A DNA stretch of 64,000 bases from Brachynemurus nebulosus (GCA_035578155.1 JAPWDM010000002.1:37062437-37126436), one strand, 5' to 3'; counted from the first letter of the stretch, positions 50,609 to 62,781 are shown. The notes: a model not told the origin generated them from the sequence alone. Translations and numbers: made by a program.

Positions 50609-51134
50609 AATGGGGTATTTGACAATTTTTTAAAAACCATCTTAGTGTGTTTATTACTTCTTACTAAACACATAATACACATTTTTAAATTATTTTGTAC
50701 TATATTTTTAATAAAAATCACGGATCAAATTTCAGTTTTTAAAAAGATCGCCAAAACGATGCTTTCAGTGACGTCAAATCGTATGACGTCATTGGCTCTA
50801 AAACATTAAAGTAATAGTAGTAGTAGTAGTAGGTCTAGTAATGAAAATTAATAATTAAAATTTTTTTCATAGTTACCAAAAAAGTAAACAGTTTTTTTCC
50901 TAACTACAAATATAATACCTACATATTCGAACGAGCTTGTGACGTAAGCTGCTTTTGCTTGATGTTTTTGATTACGTCATTTTTAACGTAAATTTTGTAA
51001 TTTTATTTAATTAAAATTTTTATACTTTTGAATGAAATAACTTGTAAAAAAGCAATATTCAGTATCATTATGACTCGAGAAATTATTTAAAAATCAAAAT
51101 AGATATTTTTTCAACTACTGTCAAATACCCCATT
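50609..51134. mobile_element. 526-bp TIR element
   Basis: AATGGGGTATTTGACA and its exact complement bound the element. GTGACGTCA-like and GATGACGT-like words lie inside, with a (TAG)n run near 50815-50832. It occupies the first 0.5 kb upstream of the first JAK exon found. Confidence 0.65.
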
Positions 51135-51233
51135 ATTGCTAATAATAAATACAACGATAATTCGCTTTTATATATTTATTATAACAAATTAACAAAGATA
51201 TGTTTTAACAGAAAATAATGTTCGTCTGTCTGT

Positions 51234-51662
51234 CAGTGGCGTAGCAAGCGGGTGGCAGGGATGGCCCCCGCCAGGGGCGCCGAAGCAGAGGGGCGCTGCC
51301 GTGACGGTTTCGCTTAATCGTCAAAGTATAGGTATCACCTGAAATAATAAATAAGATATATGGCTACACTGGCTAGTCTTAAACTAGGCTATAAGTTGAA
51401 AGTAATAAGATTTCTAGTATTTCTACAAGTCTGGAAAATAAAGGAACTGGGCGTCATTATCATGTAATTCCGTGAAGTTCGATGAGTCATGCCCAGAAGC
51501 CCAGGTGGCTGTAATTTGGGTAAAAGAGGAGAAGAGTCATGATATGATTGTGGGTAGGGGGCGGATTTTTTTAAGTTACTGACCCCTCCCCCTTCTTTTA
51601 TCAAAGAGGGGCGGCACTTTCAATTCTGGCCAGGGGCGCCGGTCACCTCAGCTACGTCACTG
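51234..51662. mobile_element. 429-bp hAT-like element
   Basis: The ends CAGTGGCGTAGC and the complement of CAGTGACGTAGCTGAGGTG are typical hAT termini. Sub-terminal CCAGGGGCGCCG motifs occur at both ends. The 8-bp flanks are similar but not identical (TCGTCTGT and TCGTCTAT, the first offset by a few bases). It has no transposase. Confidence 0.7.
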
Positions 51663-52056
51663 TCGTCTATCAACTTGTTCGTACATTTTTTTATCATTTA
51701 AAATTGTAAACGAGTGTGTTTGTAGAGATATATGGAATTATTCCGGGTGATATTCTATGGCTGAGTTGGTTTAGTAGGCATCTGTAACGTGGCGCTAGAT
51801 TCGTGTTTATGGATCCGCCACAGTTATTGACCACCATGCGCTATCTGGTGGTAAAAAAATTAAACTACTCAAAACTGTCGAATTGGGTTATGTTAGCTAT
51901 TAGCAATAAAAACACTGAGCACTGAATCGAACATATTAACATATGTTTCCTAGAGATACCACAGGCATTAAATTTTGAAGCATGACTCCATTTTAGTAAG
52001 CCCAACTTGTAACCACGGAGACTTGTTTATAAATATTAGATAAACCATTAAATTAA

Positions 52057-52549
52057 GGCTGGTCGCACATAGGATATGATTTTGTACGTACGTATTTATA
52101 CGACTCTTGTCGTATGAATTGAGCTCGCACATTGGTTACGTGTTTATCCGACACTATCGGTTAATTACTGGCAGTTCTCTGATAACATTCATTCGACATG
52201 AATCTATATCTTTTAGAAAATTGTCTTCTAACACGTAAACTACGCCATTGTCTTTATCGTAGAACCGAGTGGGTAAACGAATTATATGCAAAAAGGGATG
52301 AATTTGGTGAATTTCATCATGTAATGACAGATTTGATGTCATTTAATCGTACGTAAACGTAAATAAATTCAAACAAAATTGAATTGTGTCGGATGTCGTA
52401 ACTGTACGTATGTATACATACGAATCGTATACAGCGTATACAGTGTGCGAGCTCCCATAATACATCATCTGTCAGAAACAATCGGACGTACTCGTATGTA
52501 TACGTACAACTGAATTTCGTACGTAATCGTATCCAGTGTGTGACCAGCC
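52057..52549. mobile_element. 493-bp PIF/Harbinger element, TAA duplication
   Basis: TIRs GGCTGGTCGCACA and complement TGTGTGACCAGCC are flanked by TAA (52054-52056 and 52550-52552). The arms are rich in GTACGTACG/CGTATACG. It encloses a 52-codon Harbinger-like frame (52198-52356), linking TIR type, duplication and transposase remnant. Confidence 0.8.
52198..52356 (+). pseudogene. Harbinger transposase N-terminal fragment
   Basis: ATG at 52198 opens 52 codons including RRTEWVNELYAKRDEFG followed by EFHHVM. W-V-x-x-x-x-x-x-R-x-x-x-G-E-F-H is the start of PIF/Harbinger transposase, as in 43519-43674, and the leader L-L-E-x-x...R also aligns. The catalytic DDE region is missing, so it is a deletion derivative. 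Confidence 0.6.
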
Positions 52550-52552
52550 TAA

Positions 52553-53490
52553 TGGTTTGACCGCCATTAAAGTAATCCCATCAGTCAATTTTTTTGCTCA
52601 CATCAGACAATTTTTTTGCTTCAATTTCTTAATGTATTTGTAATACACAGCATTCTCTCTAGTCGATTCTCTCCTCAATGTATAAAAATTAAATTTTAAT
52701 TTCTGTAATTTATTATTAAGTGGTTGTTGGCCACCATGCGCTATCTGGTCGTAAAAAATTAAACTACCCAAAACTATCGAACTGGGTTATGTTAGTTATT
52801 AGCTATAAAAATTAAATTTTAATTTCTGTAATACTCAATCAAATTTGAAGAAATAATGAAAAATACGATTCAAGTTTATATTAGTCAAAATGATGACTCA
52901 TTCTGACTAATTTCCATTTTAGTCACTAGACGGTGCAGCTATCGTCACCATATACTAACTGAAAAATTTACAGAGGATGCCAATGCCATTTATAAAGCTA
53001 TCTAATAATGGGGTTATCCTTGTTCGTTACCGTTAAATCTAATTTGACCAATTCATTTTTTACCACCAGATAACGCAGCTGTAATAATTAAACACTAAAA
53101 CAAATAGTAAAACCAGTACTATCCCAGAGTTTCTTTACCCTTAACTTAATCTCAAATATTCACTCAGATACAATGGTTTCAATGGCGCGTATTTTTATAC
53201 CAAATAGTTCAAATTAACCCACTATAATTGAATGCATTAAACATAACACCGTGGGAAAGTCATGTAGGTACATAAGTAATGGACTTTGAAACAGATCTCA
53301 CCAAAAAATTTTCGTCTTAATAAGTATTTAAAAAATGAAAAACGTCGGAAACCAAATATTTATACTAAATAGATTTTCATTTTTTTTTTTTTTTTTTAGG
53401 TTTCTGGCATCAGATATTAAAAATTTGAAAATTACCCCAATCTGAATTTACATAAGGATCCCCTTCTAAGTTACTCTGTAAAATTTGGCT
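52553..53490. other. Intergenic; ACCACCATGCGCTATCTGG repeat
   Basis: A segment at about 52733-52810 repeats 51831-51905 (CACCATGCGCTATCTGG, then GGGTTATGTTAG). A related CACCAGATAACGC lies near 53070. No FERM- or SH2-coding exon is recognised on the minus strand. Confidence 0.45.
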
Positions 53491-54040
53491 AACTTCAAAA
53501 ATGCATCACTGCTTGCATGAGGCAGAGTCAAAAGTTCAAAAATGCATCAGACGCATCCATAGAGATACAGACGCGTCACAACGAAAAATCAAAAGTTCAT
53601 TTTTGCATTTGATGCGTCAAAACAATGCATCAAGAAATTTGGTGATGCGTGTCCAAGATGCTGTAACATGATTTACCTTTTATTAAAATTGTTTAAACTA
53701 TTTGAATACATTTTGCACTCAAAATATGTAATATTTTTTATTCAAATAATTTGAATATTTTCAATTTCAAGTAAGTTCAAGTTGAAATTCAAAGATAATA
53801 TACCAGATACAAGGACTGTATTGCTATATTATCTATAGTCTATCATGCTACATTATCTATCTTATCTATAGCCAAATCAGAGGCTAAATGATGCCAATAT
53901 CCCGTTCAAAAACATCTAATGGGGATCAAATTTCAAGAGAGCATCAGCAGTGCATCATGTAGTATTAGACGCATCAGTAAAGTCATGACGCTGCATCGAT
54001 GTCATGCATCGATGTAAAGTCATGATACATTTTTGAAGTT
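53491..54040. mobile_element. 550-bp TIR element rich in GATGCATC words
   Basis: AACTTCAAAAATGCATCA and the near complement at 54023-54040 are inverted. The arms hold many GATGCGTC / GACGCATC motifs. No coding content is seen. The 54041-54638 interval that follows shows no gene. Confidence 0.6.
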
Positions 54041-54638
54041 ACCCTTTTATTGAAATTTAGCAAGTATAAATATAGGCGGGTTTTAATGGATTAAATTAAA
54101 CAATGTTGAATAATTGTTTGTTGGTGGAAAAGCTCAAAAGATTGAGGAAAAGGGATTTGAAATTTGCAAGAAATAAATGTCTTAAAGAAACTGTTGGATG
54201 TCATTTGCAAAGAGTGTTCATCGAGGGTTAAATCTACTGAAACAGTGGTAGAATTCAACCTTTAAACACTCCTCGTTTTCTTAGGTAATTAATTAAATTA
54301 TACTTTCATAAATAACCTTATTTATTTATTTATTTATGTATTTATTATATTTTATATGTAAAAGTGGCGCAGTCGGTAGGAAAGTTTGTTAAGTGACAAA
54401 ATTTTAAAATTAAGAAGAATGAGTGAATAAAACTGTAAGCTGTCGTATTACTACCTACAAGCAGAGTTTTTTTTTTTTTTAATTGAGTTGTTTCTCCTAT
54501 TGCTGTAAATCCTAAATATGTATGTTTCTGTAAACTAAAAAATGGAAATGTCACTTGACAAATTTTACAAATGAATGTGTTCATTGATAACAAATAAAAT
54601 TTAATTTTTAAATATTAATTACAATTTTGATTATCTAC

Positions 54639-56539
54639 TTATAACTGTGGAATTTCTACATATGCTATCCCTTTTGGATCTTTCATAAAATTTTGATACC
54701 ATCGTACACACAAAAATGTACACACAAACGTCAATATAATCAACGTAAAAAATACGATTATAACAAGCCATTCATATTTTAACCATCCAAAAATATACGA
54801 TGGAAACTGATCTTCCATTAAATGTGTCCAAAATGTGGGTTTTGATTTCACGAGTACTTTTACAATGTTTGTCACCCACGTAAAATTTAAATCTTCTTGG
54901 GAAATTAGACATTTCCAAGTGCCCGTATGTGATTTTTGTAAATTGATATATTCAATTTCAGTAGCTGGTAATGATGTTGTACCATAGTCTTTATAAATTT
55001 TGTCGTTAATGATCCATTTTTGTGATAAATCAGTGTACAAATAGCTTAATACGAGGCTTTGACAACTGATTTTGAGTGTAGATGTTGCACGAAGAATTAT
55101 CTGAACGTTTCTTGGAATCACTGCTACAGTGACCACATGAAAAATGATTTTTTCGCCATTGATTCGATGTAAATTACACATATACACGCCAGAATCACTG
55201 GTTTTGAGATTCGAAATCAAAATATCATTGCCAATAAATTCGATTCTCTCATACTCTGACGCCAATTCAAATCCATTAAATGTCCACGAATAATTCGCTT
55301 TCGGCGACTCTAATTGTATTCTCATGACAATTTCATTAACATTTTCAATCAACAATTTCCCACCTTCATCCATTTCGTAGCTAAAATAATTTCTTTGTAA
55401 ATGTTCGTGTATTTCAAACAATGTTTGTGGACTTATATCACCACATTCGAAATCGTTACATCGACCCGACGAGATCGCTCGACCCTGACACAACTGTCCA
55501 AACATATTCGGCCGTGGATCGTTACAAAGTCGTTTTCGATATCCTACACCACCGCCACAGCTCACTGTGCAATCCCACGGCAACCAAGGCGACCAACCAC
55601 CGTCCACGGGTGGGCCATCAATATCCGGTGGGTGACAATTTGCTGACCATGTAATCGGACCCGGTTCAGCGCCCACCGCAAACCAATAAAATATTAAATG
55701 ATATTGATTTTTACTGTCATGATAGTGAAAACGTAATTCATCATTTCGCCAAACGAATAAATCTGTCTCGTTAAACAGTATTTCAAATTTTGTCCAATTA
55801 TGTTCGTTAAACAACGGTTCTGCGGATTTAACCACTTTTAAACTTGATTCCGGTTCCGTTTTTGTGGTGACAAGAATAATAAAGTCATCTCTACTCTTAA
55901 ACCATTTTCCAATGTATAGCACATAATGCGTTTTATATATTTCGGGGTAAAGCATCAACTTAATTGTGGCTGATCGAGCTGGACCTTGTCCACGGAGGTA
56001 TAGAGTTAAATTATTATATACAGTTAGTTCGTCTGTGCGACCCCACCCAATCGGAAGAAATCGTGTAATTTCGCTAGTGTACGTTACTTCAGTATGACAT
56101 TCGCCGAATGGGAAACTTACACCGATCGTGTGTCCTGTTAAAGACATATAAGTCAGAAACACCGGTTCAAAACTATGTTCCGCACTATTGTCAATCCAAT
56201 CAAACAACGATGTGGAAAATCCTTCATAGCCAATCTCGATTTGACCTTTTGCGACACTTAACCAAAATTCTGACCATTTTCCAGTCAATATTAAATTCGA
56301 CAACGTTTTTGATTTTAATAATGTTTTTTTGGTTGAATTAACATCTTCGGCGTAGTAGAGTTCGACTTTTTCATTATTTTCACTACCGATATATAAAGAG
56401 TACATTCCTGGACCAGACCGGGGGAATATTGCAAAGACGATACCTTCAGGTTCGTCAGGATCCCATTGTTTTAAGGCAAAATGTAAACCGTTACGTGGAC
56501 CTGGTTCCTTCCATTCTGGGTAGATATATACATTTCTAA
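54639..56539 (-). CDS. Receptor exon C: modules, TSP1, Ig x2, TM, stop
   Basis: This exon has 632 codons. It starts after GTTAACAG in phase 1. Residues 1-305 hold two beta-rich modules (the second with YVLYIGKWF and ITWSANC). Residues 313-366 are TSP1 (GGWSPWLPWDCTVSCGGG). Residues about 413-463 form Ig-like domain 1 (SGVYMC) and about 488-545 Ig-like domain 2 (TGTWKC). About 590-612 is the transmembrane helix (LVIIVFFTLIILTFVCTFL). The tail has no kinase or obvious signalling motif. An in-frame ATG (56561) upstream of the acceptor is intronic. Confidence 0.88.
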
Positions 56540-59500
56540 CTGTTAACAAACAATAATTCATTTTAACCTAGAAAAAATTAATTTTTAGGGAGTATTCTAG
56601 TCTAGAAATTTGAAAAAATCGATTTTTCTTTTTTTTCATATTTTTAAAGTTCAGACCTTTAAAAATAAGCCTCTAAAAGGATTTACGGAAATTCGAATTA
56701 TTTTCGGAGTTATGGTTATTTTCCCTGTGTACTGTGTATCTTTTCAGTGTTAAATTCAAATTTTTAATATAAATTACTCGAAACTACTTTTTTCGATACG
56801 GTTGACATGATATCTCAAGTTCTAATGCACCGATTTACTTGAAATTTGGTACAGACCTTCTTAATACTTACTATTAAAATTGGTCTGACGTAGGGGTTTT
56901 TGGAATTTTTTTTTTTTATTTTTAAAAAATTTTCAAAGTTGAAATACTACAAAATCCTAAAAAGGAGGCGAAAAAATGATTTTTTTTTAAATGGACGCCG
57001 TTTTGTGAATAAATTTATTTTTTCAAATCGGCTACGTTCAACTAATTCTACATCCTTCTTTATTAAGAATTAACTAAAATTTTATGTTTCAGATCACCAG
57101 GAGGTTTGGAATTACGTCAACCAGGAGACACCTCTCTTTTTTGAGTCCCCACTTTGTCGACCTGTACCGATTTCAATTTTGAATTTTTTTAAAATTTTTA
57201 TACATTTTTATACTTTTTAAATATCAATAAAAGACTTAAAAAAATGGATACTAAAAATGTTTTTTTTTTTTTTTATTTTTTTTTTTATTTCACCCGTAAA
57301 ATCACTTCTTAATCGAACCTCTAGGCTAGAATACCCCCTTAAGGAAAAAAAGAAATATTTACAAAGGCCATTTCCTTGCGTCAGTGCAATACTCTCTTCT
57401 ACTTTAAGGCAGTCCTCGATATTACATAAATCTATTGGGACTAATGGATCTGTAGTATAACACCATGCGCCAGTTATACTTCGAGACGGGTTGCGACAAT
57501 AATTATTAGCTTTTTCAACATTTCTCTCGGCAAAGAGTGATGGATTCAAATATTTTGGATCTACAGCATGTGGTTTATTGTCAGTCCATCTTTGACAGGT
57601 GCGATTTGAACGAGTTATATTAACAGTGCCCATATAATCATTTCCCGTACCTAATAGAAAGTGCTTTAAAGTTTATTAGGAGGGGAGCAAGCCAAAAAGT
57701 TTTGATGATGGGTGGTGCAAACAATGATTAACAATATTATAAAGATTTTGAGACATATTACGAATTTTATCACCAAAAACGTATTTAATATTTTTTTTTT
57801 TAAAATAAAACATAATTGAAACTAATTCCTGTAAAACTCATGATTTTTAAAATTTGGGGATTTCCACCTATTTTTGCTATTAAAATTAAGAATTTTTTTT
57901 GAAATACACTCTAAAACTTAAATTTTAACAAAAATCTTTAATTTGTCATAAATATCTAACGTCTGTCACTTAAACTTGGAGTTATACATATAGGTACATT
58001 ATACTTAATGACGTCATAGAGGTGAATTTTATTTAAAATAAGATGTTATTCAAATTATTTTTTACGGATTTGCTAATGGAAACTAATAAAATGGAATAAT
58101 GGTTTGATTTAGTTAGGTTAGGTTTAGTTTGATTAGGTTAAATTTGGTTTCCTTTTTCTAGACGGCTGACTTAACCCTAACTTTTAACAAAAAGCGATCA
58201 CGAACGTTCTAGTAGTTTTTCTTTCAATCAATTCAAAATTTAAAAAGGAATAAAAAATTCCAACACTATTTTTTTATCAAATGCCGGCGTTATTGTGAAA
58301 AGTAGAATTAATGAAAATAATAGGTAAGATACATGTATAAATTTTGTATTAGTAGTATTCTATAAACGTAATTTATATATAAAAAATATTTACATTTTTT
58401 TAGAGAGAGGGAAAACTATTGACAATATGGTATTTTAGAATGAATACGTAGACTTAAATCAAATATTTATAAGAACACTCTTGTCAAATTATTTATGTTA
58501 ATAAATTTTTACCATTGAAGCCGTGGTTTAATCAAAATACTCCTGCCGCAGCATCTACATAACATAGTGAATTTCCAAAGACTGAACACTGGCGGATCTC
58601 ATATAACATCTTGTATCCATCTAACATAGTTTAGCTCTCTAACAGTGCAAAAATTTTTAAAATCGACTGAGCAGTTAATTTTTGGCGCTTTTGGGTCTCC
58701 AGGACCTTGGCGGATGTCATATAGTATAGCATATATGTATTTAAAAGAAATTAAACTTAAGGTAAAAAATTTTCAAAATCGGTTGGGTAGTTTTATTTTT
58801 GGCACTTAAGACCCCCGGACCCTGGCAGACCTCATACAACATAACTTATATCCATTTAAAATAGTTTATCTCTCTAACCGTAAACAAATCTTCAAAATCG
58901 GTGATTACGTGTTCTTGAAAAGTTAGTTAAGTTTTATTTTGAAAAATGAAACAGATATAAATATTGTTATTGTAATGATAAAAACAATGAAGCATTTATT
59001 GTACAGAAATTCAGCAAAGGGCATAGCCGGGTAAGATAGGGAAAATGGCCCTTGACGCAAAATTGATTGTTTTTTATAGGAAATAATACTTCTTGGCCCC
59101 AGATACATTCCTGCCAAATTTCAACCCTCTGAGGCTAATAGTTTATGAATACACAAACAGACAAAAATTTTCAAAACAAAAATTTTTTTTACGAAATTAC
59201 TGAGCCGATTTATTTGAGTTTAATATATATTGTGTACCCACCTTAAACAAAGTAATAAAAAAAAATTAACGTTATATCCCTTTATTATACTAATTTTTTT
59301 TAATTTTTAAATTCAAATTAAATTTGTTCAATAATATGTCTCTTAGTACTCTATAACATATATTTTTACAGAAAAATTTTAGTTGGTAGAACATAGTAAT
59401 ATTTCAATACAAATGCATGTCATGTTCGGTACTGCATATATTACTTATGTATAAAAAGGTCCATAAAGTAAAGCATCTGCCTGATTTCTAAAACACAGTA

Positions 59501-61203
59501 GAACTCTGAGGAGTGCAATAAAATGTTCTCTTCCCCCCTGAGTTGCAGTTCTTGGAGTTCCTGTGACGGTCTAAAAAAATTTAGATTTTGACTTGTTATA
59601 AAAAATGTTTTAACTTGTTAAAAAATAATTTTTAAGGTTAATTTTACCATGAATCTGAATATTTGAATGAAATCAATAAAATTATCTCAGCATACTTACT
59701 AATTAAAATTATATCTAACTCAACAACAATTATAAGTTTTAGAAACTTTATTTAAATAAATATAATAATAATAACAATAATACGTCTTAAATGTCATATT
59801 GCTTTAATAATAATAAACATTAACTTAATAGATTGGAACAAAAAACTTCAACAATGTATAGTAATAACAACAGTCCGGCTAAAACTTGTTATAGTTATAA
59901 AAATATGTAGGTAAATTACATGTAGGTACATATAACTAACTTGAACAGACCCTCTCACTTGATGTTTTTGTTGCACTTCTTAAGGAGGTGCAGAAAGTGG
60001 ATTTTTTCTGTAATAAAATTACATACGCTCATAACAACGACAAACAAGCTTAGACAAACGTCTAGCTTTATCTGCTGTTTGTCTTCTTTTGTTAACACGA
60101 TGACGGGTCATGGGGAATTATAACGAAATGACCAACTGGTATACTATTTTGACAGCTAATAAACTTTGTATGAAATTGTTGACGTCGTAATACGTGGTGT
60201 ATGAGCTAATAAAGTTTCACTTGACGTCTTACAAAGAAAACAACTCTAACAAAAGAGAAATCAATATCTATTTTGTTTTATTAATAAAAAAAGACAAACG
60301 GCGGATAATGTTGGACTTAAGTAAATTTAAACTAGTTTACCGTAGTTATGAACGTATGTATTTGTATTATTTTAGAATAACACAAATACGTACGTACAGA
60401 ATAAAAAATATTTAGGGTAGATATTTTACTTTATAGCCCTTTTTATACATAAGTAATATATGTGGTACCTAACATGGTATGCATTTGAATTGAAATATTA
60501 CTATGTTCTACCAACTAAAATTTTTCCGTAAAAATATATGTTATAGAGTACTAAGAGACATATTATTGAACAAAAAATGGTGGGTGTCGCTAACGCGTAA
60601 GTGCCAAAAAAAAAAAAAAAAAATTACTTAAATTTAAAAATTTAAAAAAATTAGTATAATAAAGGGATATAACGTTAATTTTTTTTTTTTATTACTTTGC
60701 CTAAGGTGGGTACACATTACACAATATATATTAAACTCAAATAAATCGGCTCAGTAATTTCATTAAAAAAAATTTTTTTTGAAAATTTTTGTCTGTTTGT
60801 TTCATAAACTATTAGCCTCAGAGGGTTGAAATTTGGCAGGAATGTATCTGGGGCTAAGAAGTATTATTTCCTATAAGAGCAATCAATTTTGCGTCAAGGG
60901 CCGTTTTCCCTATCTTACCCGGCTATGCCCATTCTTAATTTTTCTCAAAATCTAGTTCATTTAGAACAATGTTTTAAAAGCTTGTCTTATGTAAATTTTT
61001 ACGCTCTTTTCGATAGTGTAAAAAAAATTTTAATTCTGGCTAAATTTTGCAAGAAACCACTAAAATTGGCGAAAATTAGCCAAAATTTTGGCTTCCAAAA
61101 ATCGGATGTATCTGACTGACGAACTCATCCAAGCTATTGGGACTTTTGATCTATACACCAAATTTCATAACAATTGGAGGCTTCCTTCGAGAGTTATCGC
61201 GCC

Positions 61204-61273
<70 letters not shown>

Positions 61274-62781
61274 AATTTTAGTGAACCTCATTTTTGGTTT
61301 CTCGAGGCTTCAAAACGGATTTCTGCCATAGTCCCAGGCTCAGGACTCTTCACTTCATGCTACCCGCTCTAATAAATGTATTTCCAAAAAGGAAATTCAC
61401 TTAAAAACAGTCACTGGAACGGTCGTGGTCACTTTTTAAATTTCTAAGCATCTTCTTAAGGGTAAGTCGCTCGTATATTAATTTTATCAAAATGAATAAT
61501 GATGGCAAAAACGCATAACTAACAATTAATATCAAGTCTCAAGTTTCCAACAAAAAAATAATGTTTTGAAAGCAGCCACTCATCACTTAAAACCATCCAA
61601 ACCTGCTAAACGACATTCCGATGATTGACATATACGAATTTCGCAATATTTCTTCTCAATTTTGTTTTGAACTGTTCTCACATAGCAATAGGAACCGTTA
61701 TTATCATTCTTCGGATTTCGACAATAATTTCGTGCCAGTAGTACATTTTCCGTTTTAAACATTTCATTCTTATATTCAAAACTTGGAATATGTCTTCGAT
61801 CAATCCACGGCAAACATGGCTTTCCTTCATCTGCCACCCACTGCGTTCCTTTATAATTAACTTCCCGTGCGTCGGCAGCACATTCCGGTGGCCACGCGTT
61901 TGGTATCGCATCATCAGTGGATGGTGTACAATGCAGTGTCCAATGGGCAACTGTTGAATCCGATCCGATTGAATACCATCGCATCATTCCTATACTGTAG
62001 TGATTCGCTTCTAATATTATTTCTGTTCTACTGTTATGAGTCCAAAAAAGTCTGATTTTATCTCTTAAAAAAGTTATCGAAAAGTCGCCCCACTGCCAAT
62101 AATTTAATAAATTTAAATCAGAAATTTTTTTAATCGTAATTTTTGGAGCTTGTGGCCCACTGACAAAATTAAGATAAGTACTGTTATCATGAAGATGTAA
62201 CGCCAACTCTAAGGTGGGATACCGAACGGTAGGAGTGGTGCGAAAATTCATATACGCCGAATGAAAAGCCCGGACGTGAAAATTTAAATCGAAGCCCAAT
62301 TGAGTTTCTTGTAGAAGCCAATGACGTGTAAACGTGAGAGAATTTGTTGTGTGAACTTCACAAATGTTTTCGTCAAAACTCGTCGGGTAAGTCCAGAGAA
62401 TATTATTGCCCCGAATACTGTATTGCGAAAAATACTTTTCATTTAAACTAAGTAAATTTTTCTCATGTTTAAATTTAAGTGAAAAAATTTCTTGATTATT
62501 TAGATTTGTTAAATTTATTGCGTTTTCATCCCATAAAATATTATAAAAGACAAATTCGGTAGGTCGAAGTAAATTCGGGAAAAACGTCCACGTTTTTGTT
62601 CCATTTAAGTTTTCTGTAACAGTTGTTCGATTATGTAGCAGCGTTATTTCAACACCCGCTTCTAAATCTCCAATTTCTTTACTCTCAATCGGGATTGGCA
62701 AAACTGTGAGTGCAATTTTAACTTCTGATCCAAGTATGTTATCTGAATCCCAAACTTTCAGTCCAAACGTAAGATTCCTTT
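54639..62781 (-). CDS. Type I membrane protein: kringle x2, TSP1, Ig x2 (5' partial)
   Basis: This is a cell-surface protein of unknown ligand. Three exons were found: 62781-61603, 57650-57363 and 56539-54639. All introns are phase 1 and GT-AG. In order it has N-terminal beta-rich modules (residues 1-298), kringle 1 (about 299-391), kringle 2 across exon 2, two further beta-rich modules, a thrombospondin type 1 repeat, two Ig-like domains, one transmembrane helix and a ~20-residue tail ending EIPQL. The beta-rich modules each end in W-x-x-x-C and resemble the farnesoic acid O-methyltransferase-like fold, with moderate certainty. Many N-x-S/T sites fit an extracellular role. No signal peptide is seen because at least one 5' exon is outside the window. 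Confidence 0.85.
57363..57650 (-). CDS. Receptor exon B: kringle 2
   Basis: This 288-nt exon has phase 1 at both ends, so it could be skipped or duplicated without changing frame. It encodes DYMGTVNITRSNRTCQRW, NNYCRNPSRSITGAWCYT and LCNIEDC, a full kringle. The 3' part of the open frame beyond CTTT|GTAAAT at 57363 is intron. Confidence 0.88.
58545..61110. repeat. Interspersed repeat interrupted by a nested element
   Basis: Parts 58545-59018 and 60931-61110 together match, in reverse, the continuous segment 45830-46510 in the JAK intron (shared CCAGGGTCCGGGGGTCT, TGGATATAAGTTATGT). The break is filled by 59019-60930, so the insertion came later. Confidence 0.75.
59019..60930. mobile_element. 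1.9-kb nested element with ~450-bp TIRs
   Basis: The ends GGGCATAGCCGGGTAAGATA and complement bound arms of about 450 bp (59019-59465 and 60425-60930). The right arm has an extra poly-A-containing insert near 60575-60620. No clear target duplication is seen at the well-defined insertion point. The ~950-bp centre encodes nothing recognisable. It lies in the intron between receptor exons A and B. Confidence 0.75.
61207..61271. repeat. (AT)n microsatellite
   Basis: This is a pure AT dinucleotide tract of about 65 bp. It is preceded by TTCGAGAGTTATCGCG and lies in the intron between receptor exons A and B. It is the third long (TA)n tract in the window. Confidence 0.95.
61603..62781 (-). CDS. 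Receptor exon A: beta-rich modules and kringle 1
   Basis: This exon has 393 codons. It starts after GATTGCACTAG (62794-62782 on the minus strand) in phase 1 and ends at TTAGCAG|GTTTGG. Kringle 1 carries YKGTQW, CLPWIDRR, NYCRNP and SYCYV, the standard kringle landmarks. The junction to the next exon gives the inter-kringle SSECRLAGTGNDYMG. Confidence 0.88.

Noticed and set aside
54358..54400. TGGCGCAGTCGG, a box A match suggesting a tRNA
   Set aside because: No box B, acceptor stem or anticodon arm follows.
55401..55654. Plus-strand frames opposite the receptor exon
   Set aside because: Antisense shadows of a strongly supported minus-strand coding exon.
57257..57460. Plus-strand 67-codon frame
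   Set aside because: Poly-F from a T tract and antisense to the kringle 2 exon.
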